The notes: generated by a model not told the origin, from the sequence alone. A DNA stretch of 64,000 bases from Calditrichota bacterium (GCA_008501765.1 QQUE01000012.1:62001-126000); one strand, 5' to 3'; positions 36,149-45,458 are shown, numbered from the stretch's first letter. A program made the numbers and translations.

Positions 36149-36772
36149 TCAATCTACTTTAATATCTCCCAACAGCACTGACGTCGAAATCACCAGTTTA
36201 TTTACGGCTTCTTCAAATCCCTCCGATTTATATTGGCGCTTCACAAATAATCCATGGCCGACAGATTCTCGCAACCGGACATCCCCGGCAGCACATTGCG
36301 CCTGAACCAAAACCGGAAGATTTGATGGAAGGTGAACCTGAATATCCCCCAATATTGCATCCACATGCATGATCCACTGTCCGGCAGCGAGCCGCATTTC
36401 CCGGCAATCGATTTCGATATCCCCCGCGATACAAAAGAAAGTGCCGCCGGAAAACTTTTTCGAGGTAATTCTACGGCTAACATCACCCAAAATTCGGGAT
36501 TCAAAAACTTTGCTGCTGCCATCCTGTTGAATCGATTCCGCAAAATTATAGGGTGAAAAACGGTTAAAATGAATCGTATTTTTTCCCTGATTATTATCCT
36601 TGAAAAAGGCCATCTTGATACCCAGAGCAATTAAAAGCAGGGGCCACCAGTTAAATATAAATTCAGAAATATGCCAAATATTGAGGCGGTCAAAAAGTAA
36701 AAATATGCCAAACACGATAAGTACGCTGCCGGCAAGTATTGCCAGTTTGCTTGTTTTTTGAATTTGCTCCAC
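36149..36772 (-). CDS. LiaF-like membrane protein (DUF5668 + LiaF C-terminal domain)
   Basis: 207 residues starting at GTG 36770-36772, with GAGAGGA about 10 bases upstream. No nearby ATG exists. Two membrane helices (~10-30 and ~38-56) form a LiaI/LiaF-type N-terminus. A cytoplasmic beta-helix-like region follows with repeated hydrophobic GDI/GDV turns (ILGDVSRRI, AGDIEIDCRE, LGDIQVHLP, AAGDVRLRE, LLGDIKV). In Firmicutes LiaF inhibits a cell-envelope two-component system. Here no such kinase is adjacent. It lies 24 bases downstream of polX on the same strand. Confidence 0.85.
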   Translation of the reverse strand: MEQIQKTSKLAILAGSVLIVFGIFLLFDRLNIWHISEFIFNWWPLLLIALGIKMAFFKDNNQGKNTIHFNRFSPYNFAESIQQDGSSKVFESRILGDVSRRITSKKFSGGTFFCIAGDIEIDCREMRLAAGQWIMHVDAILGDIQVHLPSNLPVLVQAQCAAGDVRLRESVGHGLFVKRQYKSEGFEEAVNKLVISTSVLLGDIKVD

Positions 36773-36796
36773 GGCTGTTGATCCTCTCGCGCTATT

Positions 36797-38533
36797 TTAG
36801 CGAACCCGGTTTTTTTTGTGTGAAAAATACGCAGCAATTTCGTTTTTTGATAGCGTATTTAATACATCCTTCTTGGTGAGCCAACCCTTCCTCGCCAGGC
36901 CGACACCTAAAAACATATCCGCAAGGCCAGTAGTTTTGTGGGCATCGGGATTAATACTCAGTTTGACACCGGCATCCCGGGCCTGACGGATATAGCGCCA
37001 GTCCAGATCAAGGCGAAATGGATTGGTGTTAATTTCAATAACCACCCCGTACTCGACTGCCGCGGCAAATATTTCCTGATAGTTCAGTGAGTAGCCTTTT
37101 CTTCCCAACAAAATTCTTCCTGTGGGATGCCCCAAAATAGTGGCAAACGGATTTTGCATCGCTTTCAATATTCTATCTGTCGCTTCGGTTTCGCTCATTT
37201 CCAATTTACTGTGGACAGAAATGACAACATAATCCAATTCCGCCAATACTTCGTCCGGAAAATCAAGGGCGCCGTCTGTTAAAATATCGCATTCTGTACC
37301 GTGGAAAATCCGAAAATCAGGATTTTTTTTGTTTAAGTCTGCAATCTCATTGCCTTGTTGTTGCAAGCGCTCGGCCGTCAATCCATTGGCATAAAATGCC
37401 GATTCGGAGTGATCTGCAATCCCCAAATAGTGCATGCCCATTTCCTGACAGGTTTGCGCCATTTCTTCCACGGAATTCAGGCCGTCACTCCAGGTTGAGT
37501 GGTTGTGCAAAATACCACGTAAATCCTGGTTAGTAACAAGTTCAGGCAAATCGTTCGTTTGTGCCGCCTCAATTTCCCCCCTGTCTTCACGCATTTCCGG
37601 CGGGATAAACGCCATATTCAATGCTGAGAAAATCTCCGTTTCATCGGCACATTGCAATGAATCGCCAGTTTCCTGAAATAGCCCGTACTCATTCATTTTC
37701 AGGCCGACTTTTTTTGCTTCACGCCGCATTGCGGTGTTATGCTCTTTTGAGCCGGTAAAATGATGCAATACAAAAGGAAATTCCGCATCGGAAACCAGGC
37801 GTAAATCCACGGCAAGGCCATTTTTCATACGGATGCTGCTTTTGGTCTTTCCGTGCGCAATAATCGATTCTACCTCATCGCTGGCAACAAAAAAATCCAT
37901 GATTTCCTGATGGTGTTCCGGTTCGGCACTGGCAACGATATCCACATCTTTCACGATCTCTTTGGCGCGCCGCAGACTGCCCGCAATCTCAACACGAATT
38001 ACGTGGGCATGGTCCAGCAGTGATTGTTTAATTTTCGCTCCGATTTTAAGTGCGATATGTACGTGAAACTGCCCCTGGTGCTGATTTATAAAATCAATTC
38101 CCTGCAGAATCTTGTCCTGCGTACGTTGCCCAAATCCTGACAGAACTGCAATCCGATTCCGTTTGCAAGCGATTTCTAATTCTGGCAAAGAGGCGATTCC
38201 CAGTTTTTCGTACAGCACTTTTATTTTCTTCCCCCCGAGGCCGGGAATTCGTAAAAGATCAAATATGGTATCTGGAAATTCTGCCCGCAAATTATCGTAA
38301 TATGCCAGTGAGCCGGTTGTTACAAGCGTGGAAATCTTGTCGACAAGCGCTTTACCGACACCTTTAATTTCACTCAATTTTCCCGTTTCTACAAGCGCTT
38401 CAATGGTCTCTTCCCTGGTTTTGAGAATGCGGGCGCCATTTTCATAGGCCCGGGATTTAAAAGGATTTTCTCCTTTCAATTCCAGTAAAATTGCAATGCG
38501 TTCGAGCACGCTGATTACATCATTTTTATTCAT
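36797..38533 (-). CDS. polX: Family X DNA polymerase / PHP exonuclease
   Basis: 578 residues. The N-terminal Pol beta-like domain has an HhH segment (IKGVGKALVDKI, IPGLGGKKIKVLY) and the palm motif GSLRRAKEIVKDVDIVAS, whose Asp pair binds metal. The C-terminal PHP phosphoesterase starts at RGILHNHSTWSDG and has GIADHSESA, FHGTECDIL, VVISVHSK and EINTNPFR. This is the bacterial PolX layout: gap-filling polymerase plus 3'-5' exonuclease/AP endonuclease for base-excision repair. Length is normal. Confidence 0.95.
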   Translation of the reverse strand: MNKNDVISVLERIAILLELKGENPFKSRAYENGARILKTREETIEALVETGKLSEIKGVGKALVDKISTLVTTGSLAYYDNLRAEFPDTIFDLLRIPGLGGKKIKVLYEKLGIASLPELEIACKRNRIAVLSGFGQRTQDKILQGIDFINQHQGQFHVHIALKIGAKIKQSLLDHAHVIRVEIAGSLRRAKEIVKDVDIVASAEPEHHQEIMDFFVASDEVESIIAHGKTKSSIRMKNGLAVDLRLVSDAEFPFVLHHFTGSKEHNTAMRREAKKVGLKMNEYGLFQETGDSLQCADETEIFSALNMAFIPPEMREDRGEIEAAQTNDLPELVTNQDLRGILHNHSTWSDGLNSVEEMAQTCQEMGMHYLGIADHSESAFYANGLTAERLQQQGNEIADLNKKNPDFRIFHGTECDILTDGALDFPDEVLAELDYVVISVHSKLEMSETEATDRILKAMQNPFATILGHPTGRILLGRKGYSLNYQEIFAAAVEYGVVIEINTNPFRLDLDWRYIRQARDAGVKLSINPDAHKTTGLADMFLGVGLARKGWLTKKDVLNTLSKNEIAAYFSHKKNRVR

Positions 38534-38906
38534 ATATTTATCTGTTTTAAAAAAATCAGGTTATGTAATTCGCAGATTAAAGGGGTTAAAAATAAATCGA
38601 AAATTTTGCAACCACCAAGTAATTCGTGATTAAAATAATAATGGAAGCATGTTCAATAAACAATTTTTTGTGTAGAAACGCAATTGGAAAGCATTCGCAG
38701 ATTAAAAATGGCGGGAAACAGAATTCTGGAAATAAATTTATCTCTCAAACTAAAGTTTTTTACTCGTAACACAAAATAGAGTTTTTACAAAGTTTGTCAA
38801 CAAATCACCTCATATTGCTGGCGCCGGCATTCCCTCCGCATGGTTTTAGCGGGAATCGACTATGGATTCGGGTTGAACGAATGAGGCGCAACGGGTTCGT
38901 CTGTTA
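38534..38906. other. Intergenic region, no gene
   Basis: 373 bases of mostly AT-rich DNA upstream of polX. A GC-richer stretch at about 38815-38900 contains GGCATTCCCTCC and GGGAATCGAC, similar in style to the other decayed intergenic repeats. Confidence 0.45.
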
Positions 38907-39584
38907 TTACTCCATACCAGGTGTCAGACTAATATTTTCTGATTCTGTATAGTCAACTTCATCGTTGGAAACCGCCATAATTTCCGGTTTTTTTTCGGTT
39001 TCTGCAAGCAGATGTTTCTCATGGTCGATAAAAACGGTTTCAACTTGCGCAAGCAGTCTGACAATTGACGCCTGCTTATCGGCAATTTTATTATATTGCG
39101 CATCCTTATAAAGGAGTCGCAAATCATCCAACTTTGCTTGTGCCTTGCGCAGTTTATAGCGTATTTCATCATGCCTGTTTTGATCAACATATGTTTTACT
39201 GGGGAATGATTTTAACTCAGTAGCAAAACTGGCTATTCGTGCATCCATTTTGTCTAAAATAGATTGGCTCTTTTTCCGCGCGCCTTTTTTCCTTTTCTGA
39301 TAAATGACAGCCACATCCTGAATCTGCGCCATTACCAGCTCAGCATTTGATGCTGCCTGTGCTTTTTCGTTGAGTTTGAGTTGGGATTGTGTTTTTTCGA
39401 CAAGAGATCGAATTCCGCGCAATTCTTCTTTTACATAATTAATTGCATCGGAATTTTCAAGAATTGTAAGACTTGCAACAGCTTGTGAGAGTTCATTTTT
39501 TACTGAATTCGCGCAAGAAAACAAAAATAAACTCACCCAAACGCCCATTACAAGGCAAAACCGGGAAGGGGGTCTATGAAACAT
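38907..39584 (-). CDS. Coiled-coil lipoprotein, unknown function
   Basis: 225 residues from the ATG at 39582-39584, chosen because AGAGGAAG lies just upstream and the signal peptide starts here. Longer upstream reading is unlikely. The signal sequence FCLVMGVWVSLFLFSCAN has a lipobox ending at Cys, so the protein should be lipidated. The mature part is almost entirely helical and Lys/Gln/Glu-rich, with probable coiled coils (QLKLNEKAQAASNAELV, KLRKAQAKLDDLRLLYKDA). No family is recognised. A helical periplasmic or outer-membrane-tethered scaffold is likely. Confidence 0.75.
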   Translation of the reverse strand: MFHRPPSRFCLVMGVWVSLFLFSCANSVKNELSQAVASLTILENSDAINYVKEELRGIRSLVEKTQSQLKLNEKAQAASNAELVMAQIQDVAVIYQKRKKGARKKSQSILDKMDARIASFATELKSFPSKTYVDQNRHDEIRYKLRKAQAKLDDLRLLYKDAQYNKIADKQASIVRLLAQVETVFIDHEKHLLAETEKKPEIMAVSNDEVDYTESENISLTPGME

Positions 39585-40304
39585 AGGCTTCCTCTCGTTG
39601 CTAATGGACAGCAGGATCCCAAAATCCTGCGGGTATAATTCAACTGAAATAGAGCAAAATACGATGCATGTCTTGTAGGTAAATCTTGATGCTTTCACTC
39701 GTCTGCCACAATAAAAAGCGGGCACTTTTTGTTAACAGACTAATTGGAAGGAATTCAAGAAGATAGCTCGCTTCTTAATATAAGACGAAAATGAAGCTTT
39801 TGCAAATAATTTTTGAAAAAACTTTAACAAATTTTTACGCCCGAAGATTCGCGCTAAAACTTAACTTAAAAATTGAAATTGCATACTCTGGTTATCCAGT
39901 TAACTCAGCATTTTCAACTTCTTGTAAAAATATAATGTTACCTATATTGCAAAAATCAGCCTTTTCAAAAAGTCTACAAAACTATGCCACCCCTCCGGGG
40001 TTTAAATATTTGGATTTTCAGTGTTATAATCATGTCATCCCTCCAGGATTAAAAAAAATAATCTGTTTTGTTATGCTGCAAAACCCCGGAGGGGTGCAAT
40101 GATTATAACTCGGTGAACTCAAAAAAACCGGAGAACCCCGGAGGGGTGGCATATTCACCGTTTGCTGAGTTAATTGAATAGCCAGAATTGCATAGAAATA
40201 GAGTTTTGATTTTATTTAACTTACAAAACTCATATCAATGTTAAAAATTGCGCAGATGCGAGAAAATTTTCGCCTATATTCCCGCATCATTGCTATCCAA
40301 TTTT
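39585..40304. other. Intergenic region containing a nested inverted-repeat element
   Basis: 720 bases with no supported gene. The centre holds the element at 39983-40153. The rest is AT-rich. Confidence 0.6.
39983..40153. repeat. 171-bp nested inverted-repeat element (CCCCTCCGGGG units)
   Basis: The outer arms (39983-40002 and 40134-40153) are perfect 20-bp reverse complements containing CCACCCCTCCGGGG. The inner arms (40023-40050 and 40082-40109) are 28-bp reverse complements with five mismatches, beginning GTTATAATCAT. Both arm types share the core CCCTCCnGGnTT, so the element is built from four copies of one unit in two orientations. Confidence 0.85.
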
Positions 40305-41870
40305 TTACTGCGGCATACTTTCTAATAATTGCGAAAGTTCAGAATAAATAATACCCGCAGTTTCCGGACCCATGGAATTGCTTTCACCATAGGGTGATTT
40401 GTTGGCGTCGTATAAATATGGTGGCTCTGTATCCCATTCACTTTTGGGAATAATATATCCGATCTCATCGTTCGCCAGGCCGATTATAAATTTATATTCC
40501 CCTGCCATCAGTTGTCGAATTGGAGGATCATCACCCGTCGATATGGCGAAATCCTGGCCGGCCGGTGCTTCGATCCCACCGTTAACAATCTCCGGATAAA
40601 TCTCACCAGGGATACAGGAAAATGACACTGGCCCAAATGAAAAGGCAGCCACTTCCGAACGCACCTGCATCCAGGCTGGCATGGAACGCTGAATTACACC
40701 GAGCACCGCGCCAAGACGGTACAGTGAATTTTCCATAGGTATTTCAACAGATTTCACGCGGAGGTCGATTCCCCGTGTTTCGTTAATAACATGGCCCGAA
40801 TTTGACAGCGCCTCCAATCCCAACCTGGCGAGGCGCTGGCCTTGTGCGCGAATTTTATCCACGGATGCGGCCGTATAAACTGTGTCCTGAAACAGGTCGG
40901 GAACGGGTATTTTCGGCCGGGTTGTCATCAAGCCGCCAATTGCGCCGTTGAGATAAACTGCAATGCCTCCAATTCCTGCAATCATTTTATTTTCACCGTC
41001 AAAAATGCCCTTCTCAAAACTCTCACGGACATGGTGTGGAAAATCCGAACTCAACAACAGATTTTTTGACCACAGCGTCTCCGGGTGATTGGCCCAGGCG
41101 ATTACCGCGCCGAGCGTTGTGTCCGATTCGGCATCAATGGCCTGAATTATTCGCAGACCGGGATCAAAAACATGTGGCATTCGTGTATCTTCCAGCATTG
41201 GTAGCCCGGCCACTAAATTTTGCGCCAGGCGCAGATTTGCCGGGCGCATTTTTGCGCACGCTGACTCGATTGATTTGACAGCCTGAGACTTCACAAATTT
41301 TGCGTACTCAGGGTCCACTCCCGAAGAAAAATAACTGTCGCCCCACAATCCAAGCATATCGACAGCCTCATGTGTATGGGTGCTGGCGATAACTGCATAA
41401 TCTATCCCACAGCTTTCGGGAATTGCCTTGCGCACATCGATCACATCATCGTTCATAAATCCAATGAGATCGAGGATAACGATGGCAATTCGTGTAACAC
41501 CATCATCCAATATGACCGTGCGCGCCCATTGCGGATCGAGAATTCCATTGGCAGCGCGTTTGTTACTAAATCCTGCTATCCAACGTGCATCAAATTTTCC
41601 ATTATTATTGCCGTCGGTATATATATCCCCCTCCTCAGGTTCATATTTCGCATTGTTATTCAAATCTTCCCATCGGTCCGGCACTTCCAGGGTGATTGAT
41701 TCAGCGGCGAATCCTGCAAGCAACCGAACTTTATCTTTTGGGGCATCTATTCTAATATCCAGATTATAACCGGCATGGCGGTCTCGTGTATTTCTCCAGC
41801 CATTGAAAACGATAAACAGCAGGCAGAGAACGAGAATTGAAACGACTATCATAAATATTTTTTTAATCAT
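40305..41870 (-). CDS. Neutral/alkaline ceramidase-like protein, membrane-anchored
   Basis: 521 residues from ATG 41868-41870 (AAGG upstream), which begins a signal anchor (MIKKIFMIVVSILVLCLLFIVF). The neutral ceramidase N-terminal fold is suggested by AGFAAESITLE, DPQWARTVILDDG, IVILDLIGFM, VIASTHTHEAVD (zinc-type His pair), IAWANHPETLW and LNGAIGGLMTTRP. Between residues ~50 and 90 are two Ca-loop-like inserts (DLNNNAKYEPEEGD, TDGNNNGKFD). It probably hydrolyses an amide-linked lipid outside the cytoplasm. The substrate is unproven, because many bacterial homologues are annotated only by similarity. Confidence 0.8.
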   Translation of the reverse strand: MIKKIFMIVVSILVLCLLFIVFNGWRNTRDRHAGYNLDIRIDAPKDKVRLLAGFAAESITLEVPDRWEDLNNNAKYEPEEGDIYTDGNNNGKFDARWIAGFSNKRAANGILDPQWARTVILDDGVTRIAIVILDLIGFMNDDVIDVRKAIPESCGIDYAVIASTHTHEAVDMLGLWGDSYFSSGVDPEYAKFVKSQAVKSIESACAKMRPANLRLAQNLVAGLPMLEDTRMPHVFDPGLRIIQAIDAESDTTLGAVIAWANHPETLWSKNLLLSSDFPHHVRESFEKGIFDGENKMIAGIGGIAVYLNGAIGGLMTTRPKIPVPDLFQDTVYTAASVDKIRAQGQRLARLGLEALSNSGHVINETRGIDLRVKSVEIPMENSLYRLGAVLGVIQRSMPAWMQVRSEVAAFSFGPVSFSCIPGEIYPEIVNGGIEAPAGQDFAISTGDDPPIRQLMAGEYKFIIGLANDEIGYIIPKSEWDTEPPYLYDANKSPYGESNSMGPETAGIIYSELSQLLESMPQ

Positions 41871-41910
41871 CGGGATACCTTGTATTTTCAATTTAACAGA
41901 ACAGTATTGA

Positions 41911-42258
41911 CTACTCTTTTCGCCCAATCATCTTGTTGAGAATCCAGGTAACAATCGACACCAGAACAGCGCCCATTACTGCCGTTTCCAGGGAAGCTAT
42001 CTGAATCCCCTCTACCAGGTTTCCGACAAAGTAAAAAAGTACACCATTTAAAATGAATAAAAACAGGCCGAATGTAAGAATTGTCAGCGGTAGAGTTAAT
42101 AAAATGAGAACGGGACGGACGAGGAGATTTAAAATTCCAAGAACAAGGCTGGCTTTAACAAGCGATTCCAAAGAATCGTATCGAATTCCATCGACCAAAT
42201 ACGCAACGACGAGAATGGCAACGGTCATCACTGCCCAGCTAATGAGAAATCTTTTCAT
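41911..42258 (-). CDS. Phage-holin-family (superfamily IV) membrane protein
   Basis: 115 residues with four hydrophobic helices matching the PF04020 'phage holin family' pattern (VKASLVLGILNLLVRPVLILLTLPLTIL, LFLFILNGVLFYFVG). Despite the name, members are common chromosomal inner-membrane proteins of unknown role. No phage gene is nearby. It lies 40 bases upstream of the ceramidase-like gene on the same strand and may share its transcript. Confidence 0.88.
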   Translation of the reverse strand: MKRFLISWAVMTVAILVVAYLVDGIRYDSLESLVKASLVLGILNLLVRPVLILLTLPLTILTFGLFLFILNGVLFYFVGNLVEGIQIASLETAVMGAVLVSIVTWILNKMIGRKE

Positions 42259-42443
42259 TAATTTGCTCCCACACGTAGATTTTTTTGAGGAAAAATGAAC
42301 TGCAAATAAGAAACCAATTTCCCATAAACTAAAAAATCATTCAGCCGTGTAAAATTGTATCCAGGAGCATGAATTTTTAATTCGGAAAATTGATCTGTGA
42401 TTCTTTTTTAATATAAGGGGGTTGGGAGAGATTAACAAGTAAG

Positions 42444-42473
42444 AAAGCCCCGGCGTCGCCACGCCGAGGCTTT
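42444..42473 (-). terminator. Hairpin downstream of the MinD/FlhG-like gene
   Basis: AAAGCCCCGGCGT pairs with ACGCCGAGGCTTT (13-bp arms, one mismatch) with a 4-base loop. It starts 14 bases past the stop. No long U-run follows, so termination is likely but not certain. Confidence 0.6.
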
Positions 42474-42486
42474 ATCTGCTGAAGCA

Positions 42487-43776
42487 TCAAGTTTTAAAAA
42501 TCGGTTCCAGGTGACGGATGGTACAGGGGTGACCGCCATTTTGATATTCGCAATCGTTCCAGTAAAAACACTTCAGCGAGCAAATAGGTGCTTTTTCAGC
42601 CAATTGTAAATCCGGATAAACTTTTTTCTCTTCTTCTAATATTTTTTGCATCTTCCGTTTTTGCCACAGACTCGTAAATACGGATTTGCCAAGCAATTTG
42701 CCGTGAACAAGTCTCGCCATATCGCCCGAGGCTTTTGATTTTGGATCACGCAGTAAAAACGGTTTCAGTTCGCGCACGGAATCACGCACATTTTCATCAT
42801 AACTTATGTAGCCGAGGTAGTCAACATCGATGCCGAGCAAATCGGCGGCAGCAGCCTGAATCGCCACCCCCTCTCGCACATCTTCCTGATTGATGAGCAT
42901 ATTCACAACCAACTTTGGCCGGAAAGATTCGAGCACTTGCTGAAAAAAATCTGCGGCGCGTTCATCGAATTGCCGCACTTCTTCCAAAACAGTCGGGATA
43001 GACATTTTCATGCGCCCGGGGCGAGTGACATCATCTTTTTCCAGAAGTTCAATCACTTGTTTATTGCCGTGAAATGCGCGTTTCAACTTACGCATCAGGC
43101 ATATTTTGATAAAATTATAACATTCCTGTACCGAAGTTGGGTCCGGATTTGTAACCACGATTCCTTCGTCTGCGGCGAGAAAGAAATCGATGACATTATA
43201 GGATGAACCTGCGCCGAGATCGAGTAAAATATACTCTGCTTCCACGCTTTTGAGTTCGCGAATGAAGCGTAATTTTTGTGAGTATTTCGGATTGGCAAGC
43301 CCCAATGTCCCGCAGGCGCCACTAATCAATCGCAGTTTTTCGATTGGCGTTTCCAACGCGATATCGTTCAAACTATCACGATTCAGGGTATAAAAATCAA
43401 AAAAAGTATATTCCGGTTCGAGAATGCCCATCATTGTGTGCAGGTTGGCACCGCCAAGGTCCGCATCGACGAGCACAACCTCGCGTTCAAGACTGGCGAG
43501 AGAAATGCCGAGAGCACTGGAAAATACCGATTTTCCAACGCCACCCTTACCCCCACCGATGGCGATTACTTTATTTTCAACTAATTCGTGGGGAATTTCT
43601 TCGGAAAAAATCGAGCGTAATTCCTTAAGCTGTTCCGCATGCACCCATTCTGAATTATCGTGATGCCAGACATAATCGGCTGTGTTAAATTTCCCTTTTT
43701 TCGCTAATCCGCGCAATTCATGCCGGGAAAATGGCCCATATTGCTTATCATCGACCCTGATGAAATGAGTATTCAT
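42487..43776 (-). CDS. GYF_2-MinD/FlhG-like ATPase with C-terminal Cys cluster
   Basis: 429 residues. Residues ~1-55 form a GYF_2/DUF4339-like domain (YGPFSRHELRGLAKKGKF, then VWHHDNSEWVHAEQL). The deviant Walker A KGGVGKS (~residue 80) and following motifs VLVDADLGGANL and YILLDLGAGSSYNVIDFF place the core with FlhG/MinD ATPases that position flagella, pili or division machinery. VVTNPDPTSVQECYNFIK is typical of FlhG. The last ~30 residues hold four cysteines and two His (PICSLKCFYWNDCEYQ, then HPCTIRH), a possible metal site. It stands alone. It could be a polarity factor for the PilB-type ATPase at 30769. Confidence 0.85.
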   Translation of the reverse strand: MNTHFIRVDDKQYGPFSRHELRGLAKKGKFNTADYVWHHDNSEWVHAEQLKELRSIFSEEIPHELVENKVIAIGGGKGGVGKSVFSSALGISLASLEREVVLVDADLGGANLHTMMGILEPEYTFFDFYTLNRDSLNDIALETPIEKLRLISGACGTLGLANPKYSQKLRFIRELKSVEAEYILLDLGAGSSYNVIDFFLAADEGIVVTNPDPTSVQECYNFIKICLMRKLKRAFHGNKQVIELLEKDDVTRPGRMKMSIPTVLEEVRQFDERAADFFQQVLESFRPKLVVNMLINQEDVREGVAIQAAAADLLGIDVDYLGYISYDENVRDSVRELKPFLLRDPKSKASGDMARLVHGKLLGKSVFTSLWQKRKMQKILEEEKKVYPDLQLAEKAPICSLKCFYWNDCEYQNGGHPCTIRHLEPIFKT

Positions 43777-44229
43777 AAACTATCCTAAACCCTGTTTACG
43801 ATATTTTAAAGTATATTTTTATTAAATTCTGCCACCTCAGTTTTCGAAAAAAATAGAAATGGCTGTTTTTTTTAATTCAGTATAGAATAACTTACCAACG
43901 AAATGGGCCATTTGCAGATGAACGAATCGGGTGCCATTAAAATTCAAAATAAAGGGTTAGGAAAACTACAATCGGGCTCACAATTGATTTGGAGCCGCAA
44001 AGTAAATGTGGTAATTTAAATGACTGGATACATAACATGTCCAGGGAATAATTATGGAGGTGAATATTCTTCCGGTAAATCTTGTTTTATCGACTGCGGC
44101 AAAAAAATAGAATCCTTTCAAATCATATTCCCGGGTGAAAAATTATTTTGACCAAATCGATGTAACACTGCATCAAATTTATATTCAGTAAACAGCCATT
44201 CAAGGCTGGTAAAAAAGAAGGGAATTAAA
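43777..44229. other. Intergenic region upstream of the CoA-binding gene
   Basis: 453 bases, mostly AT-rich. A 43-codon plus-strand frame (44020-44151) with three Cys has no ribosome-binding site and is not called. Promoters for the diverging genes on both sides must lie here. Confidence 0.5.
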
Positions 44230-44601
44230 ATGTCACAACGTGTTGCCGTACTCGGAGCGAGTACAAAACGGGATAGATATTCAAACCAGGCAGTTCGACT
44301 GCTGCGCGAATATGGACACGAAGTTATTCCGGTCAATCCCCGTGAAAAAGTAATCGAAGATATTCCTGTTGTCGAAAATATTTCCAAGCTTGAGGGCGCG
44401 ATTGACAGTTTAACTATTTATCTCAATCCACAATTATCCTCAAAAATGGCGGATCAAATCGTTGCGCTAAATCCCGGAAGGGTGATTCTCAATCCCGGGG
44501 CCGAGTCTCCCGAGCTTGAGAAAGTTCTCGATGCCAAGGGAATTGAATATTTGCATGCCTGTACGCTGGTTATGTTGCGCACCGATCAATTTGATACTTA
44601 A
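44230..44601 (+). CDS. CoA-binding domain protein (YccU-like)
   Basis: 123 residues, one Rossmann-type CoA-binding domain: RVAVLGASTKRDRYSNQAVRLL near the N-terminus, then HEVIPVNPREKVIEDIPV, TIYLNPQLSS and VILNPGAESPEL. These small proteins bind CoA, but their role is unknown. AAGGG precedes the ATG and a strong terminator follows, so it is transcribed alone. Confidence 0.9.
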   Translation: MSQRVAVLGASTKRDRYSNQAVRLLREYGHEVIPVNPREKVIEDIPVVENISKLEGAIDSLTIYLNPQLSSKMADQIVALNPGRVILNPGAESPELEKVLDAKGIEYLHACTLVMLRTDQFDT

Positions 44602-44625
44602 AAACTTCTCGTGTTTATAGTTTGG

Positions 44626-44674
44626 AAGCTGCCAAAGATTGCTCCTTTTCATTCTACTTTGGCAGCTTTTTTTT
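44626..44674 (+). terminator. Terminator of the CoA-binding gene
   Basis: AAGCTGCCAAAG (44626-44637) and CTTTGGCAGCTT (44657-44668) form a perfect 12-bp stem followed by a long T-run. Confidence 0.93.
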
Positions 44675-44999
44675 ACCCGTATGGCAAATTAGCCATCCGG
44701 TGAGGATTTCCGACCTGATCTGTCATTCCCACGTGTTTTTATCAGGAATCTGTACGGTAGAATTTCTGGATCCCCGATGGCATCATTCGGTGATGACAAA
44801 AAAATGGCTAAGAGTTGCAATGAATGAATCGTACACAATGGTTCATTATATTATTAAAATCAAAGCCATACATTTCTCCACCCCCCTCAATAAATTATAA
44901 TTGATTCTTTTCCTGCAGAGGCTTAAATTCCAAGCTGAATCATTAAAAAACAACCCAACGCGGTAACCACTATCTAAATCAACAATGAGGAGTAATGCT
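44675..44999. other. Intergenic region, no gene
   Basis: 325 bases. A segment at about 44727-44810 (GTCATTCCC, AGGAATCTG, GGTGATGACA) resembles the other decayed intergenic repeats. The rest is AT-rich. Confidence 0.45.
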
Positions 45000-45458
45000 G
45001 TGTCAGATAAAAAATTCCGTGTCGGATCTATAGATCATGTTGAGCTTTTTGTGCCCGACCGATACGAAGCCTCAAATTGGTATAGCGATGTGCTCGGCCT
45101 TGAAATTCTCCCCCAATACGAATTTTGGGCGAAAAACGGCGGGCCGCTTATGCTGTCCAGCGATGGCGGTGCAACAAAAATAGCCCTGTTCGAGGGAGAA
45201 CCGCGCGGCATGCGAAAAACCGCAGGCCACCATCGTGTCGCCTTCGTTGTTACAGGCACGAATTTCATCGAATTCCTGCACCAACTGGAGTCGACATTGA
45301 TTTACGATGACAACGGCAATCAGGTCGAATCGTGGGACGTGGCAGACCATAAAAAATCTTTTTCGATCTACTTTTGTGATCCCTATGGCAATCGCTATGA
45401 AATCACTTCGTATGATTATGAGTACATCGTTAAAAAACTGCCTGACTTGCCCGGGTAA
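45000..45458 (+). CDS. Glyoxalase/VOC-superfamily protein
   Basis: 152 residues from GTG at 45000-45002, preferred over the ATG at 44985 because GAGGAG (44987-44992) sits at the right distance upstream of the GTG. The VOC fold shows its two beta-alpha-beta modules. SIDHVELFVPDRYEASNWYSDVLGL supplies the first metal-type His. HHRVAFVV begins the second module, and GNRYEITSYD supplies the terminal Glu. It is probably a metal-dependent lyase, dioxygenase or resistance protein. The substrate is unknown. Confidence 0.87.
   Translation: MSDKKFRVGSIDHVELFVPDRYEASNWYSDVLGLEILPQYEFWAKNGGPLMLSSDGGATKIALFEGEPRGMRKTAGHHRVAFVVTGTNFIEFLHQLESTLIYDDNGNQVESWDVADHKKSFSIYFCDPYGNRYEITSYDYEYIVKKLPDLPG

Noticed and set aside
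36228-36630. Overlapping minus-strand frames in the LiaF-like gene
   Set aside because: They are other-frame shadows. The LiaF frame has two helices and the beta-repeat region.
38868-38885. tRNA T-arm-like GGGTTGAACG
   Set aside because: No cloverleaf could be drawn around this or the other GGTTCGA-like strings (for example near 27665).
41911-42258. Prophage remnant
   Set aside because: The holin-family label is only a name for a common chromosomal membrane protein. No integrase, capsid, lysin or terminase gene is near.
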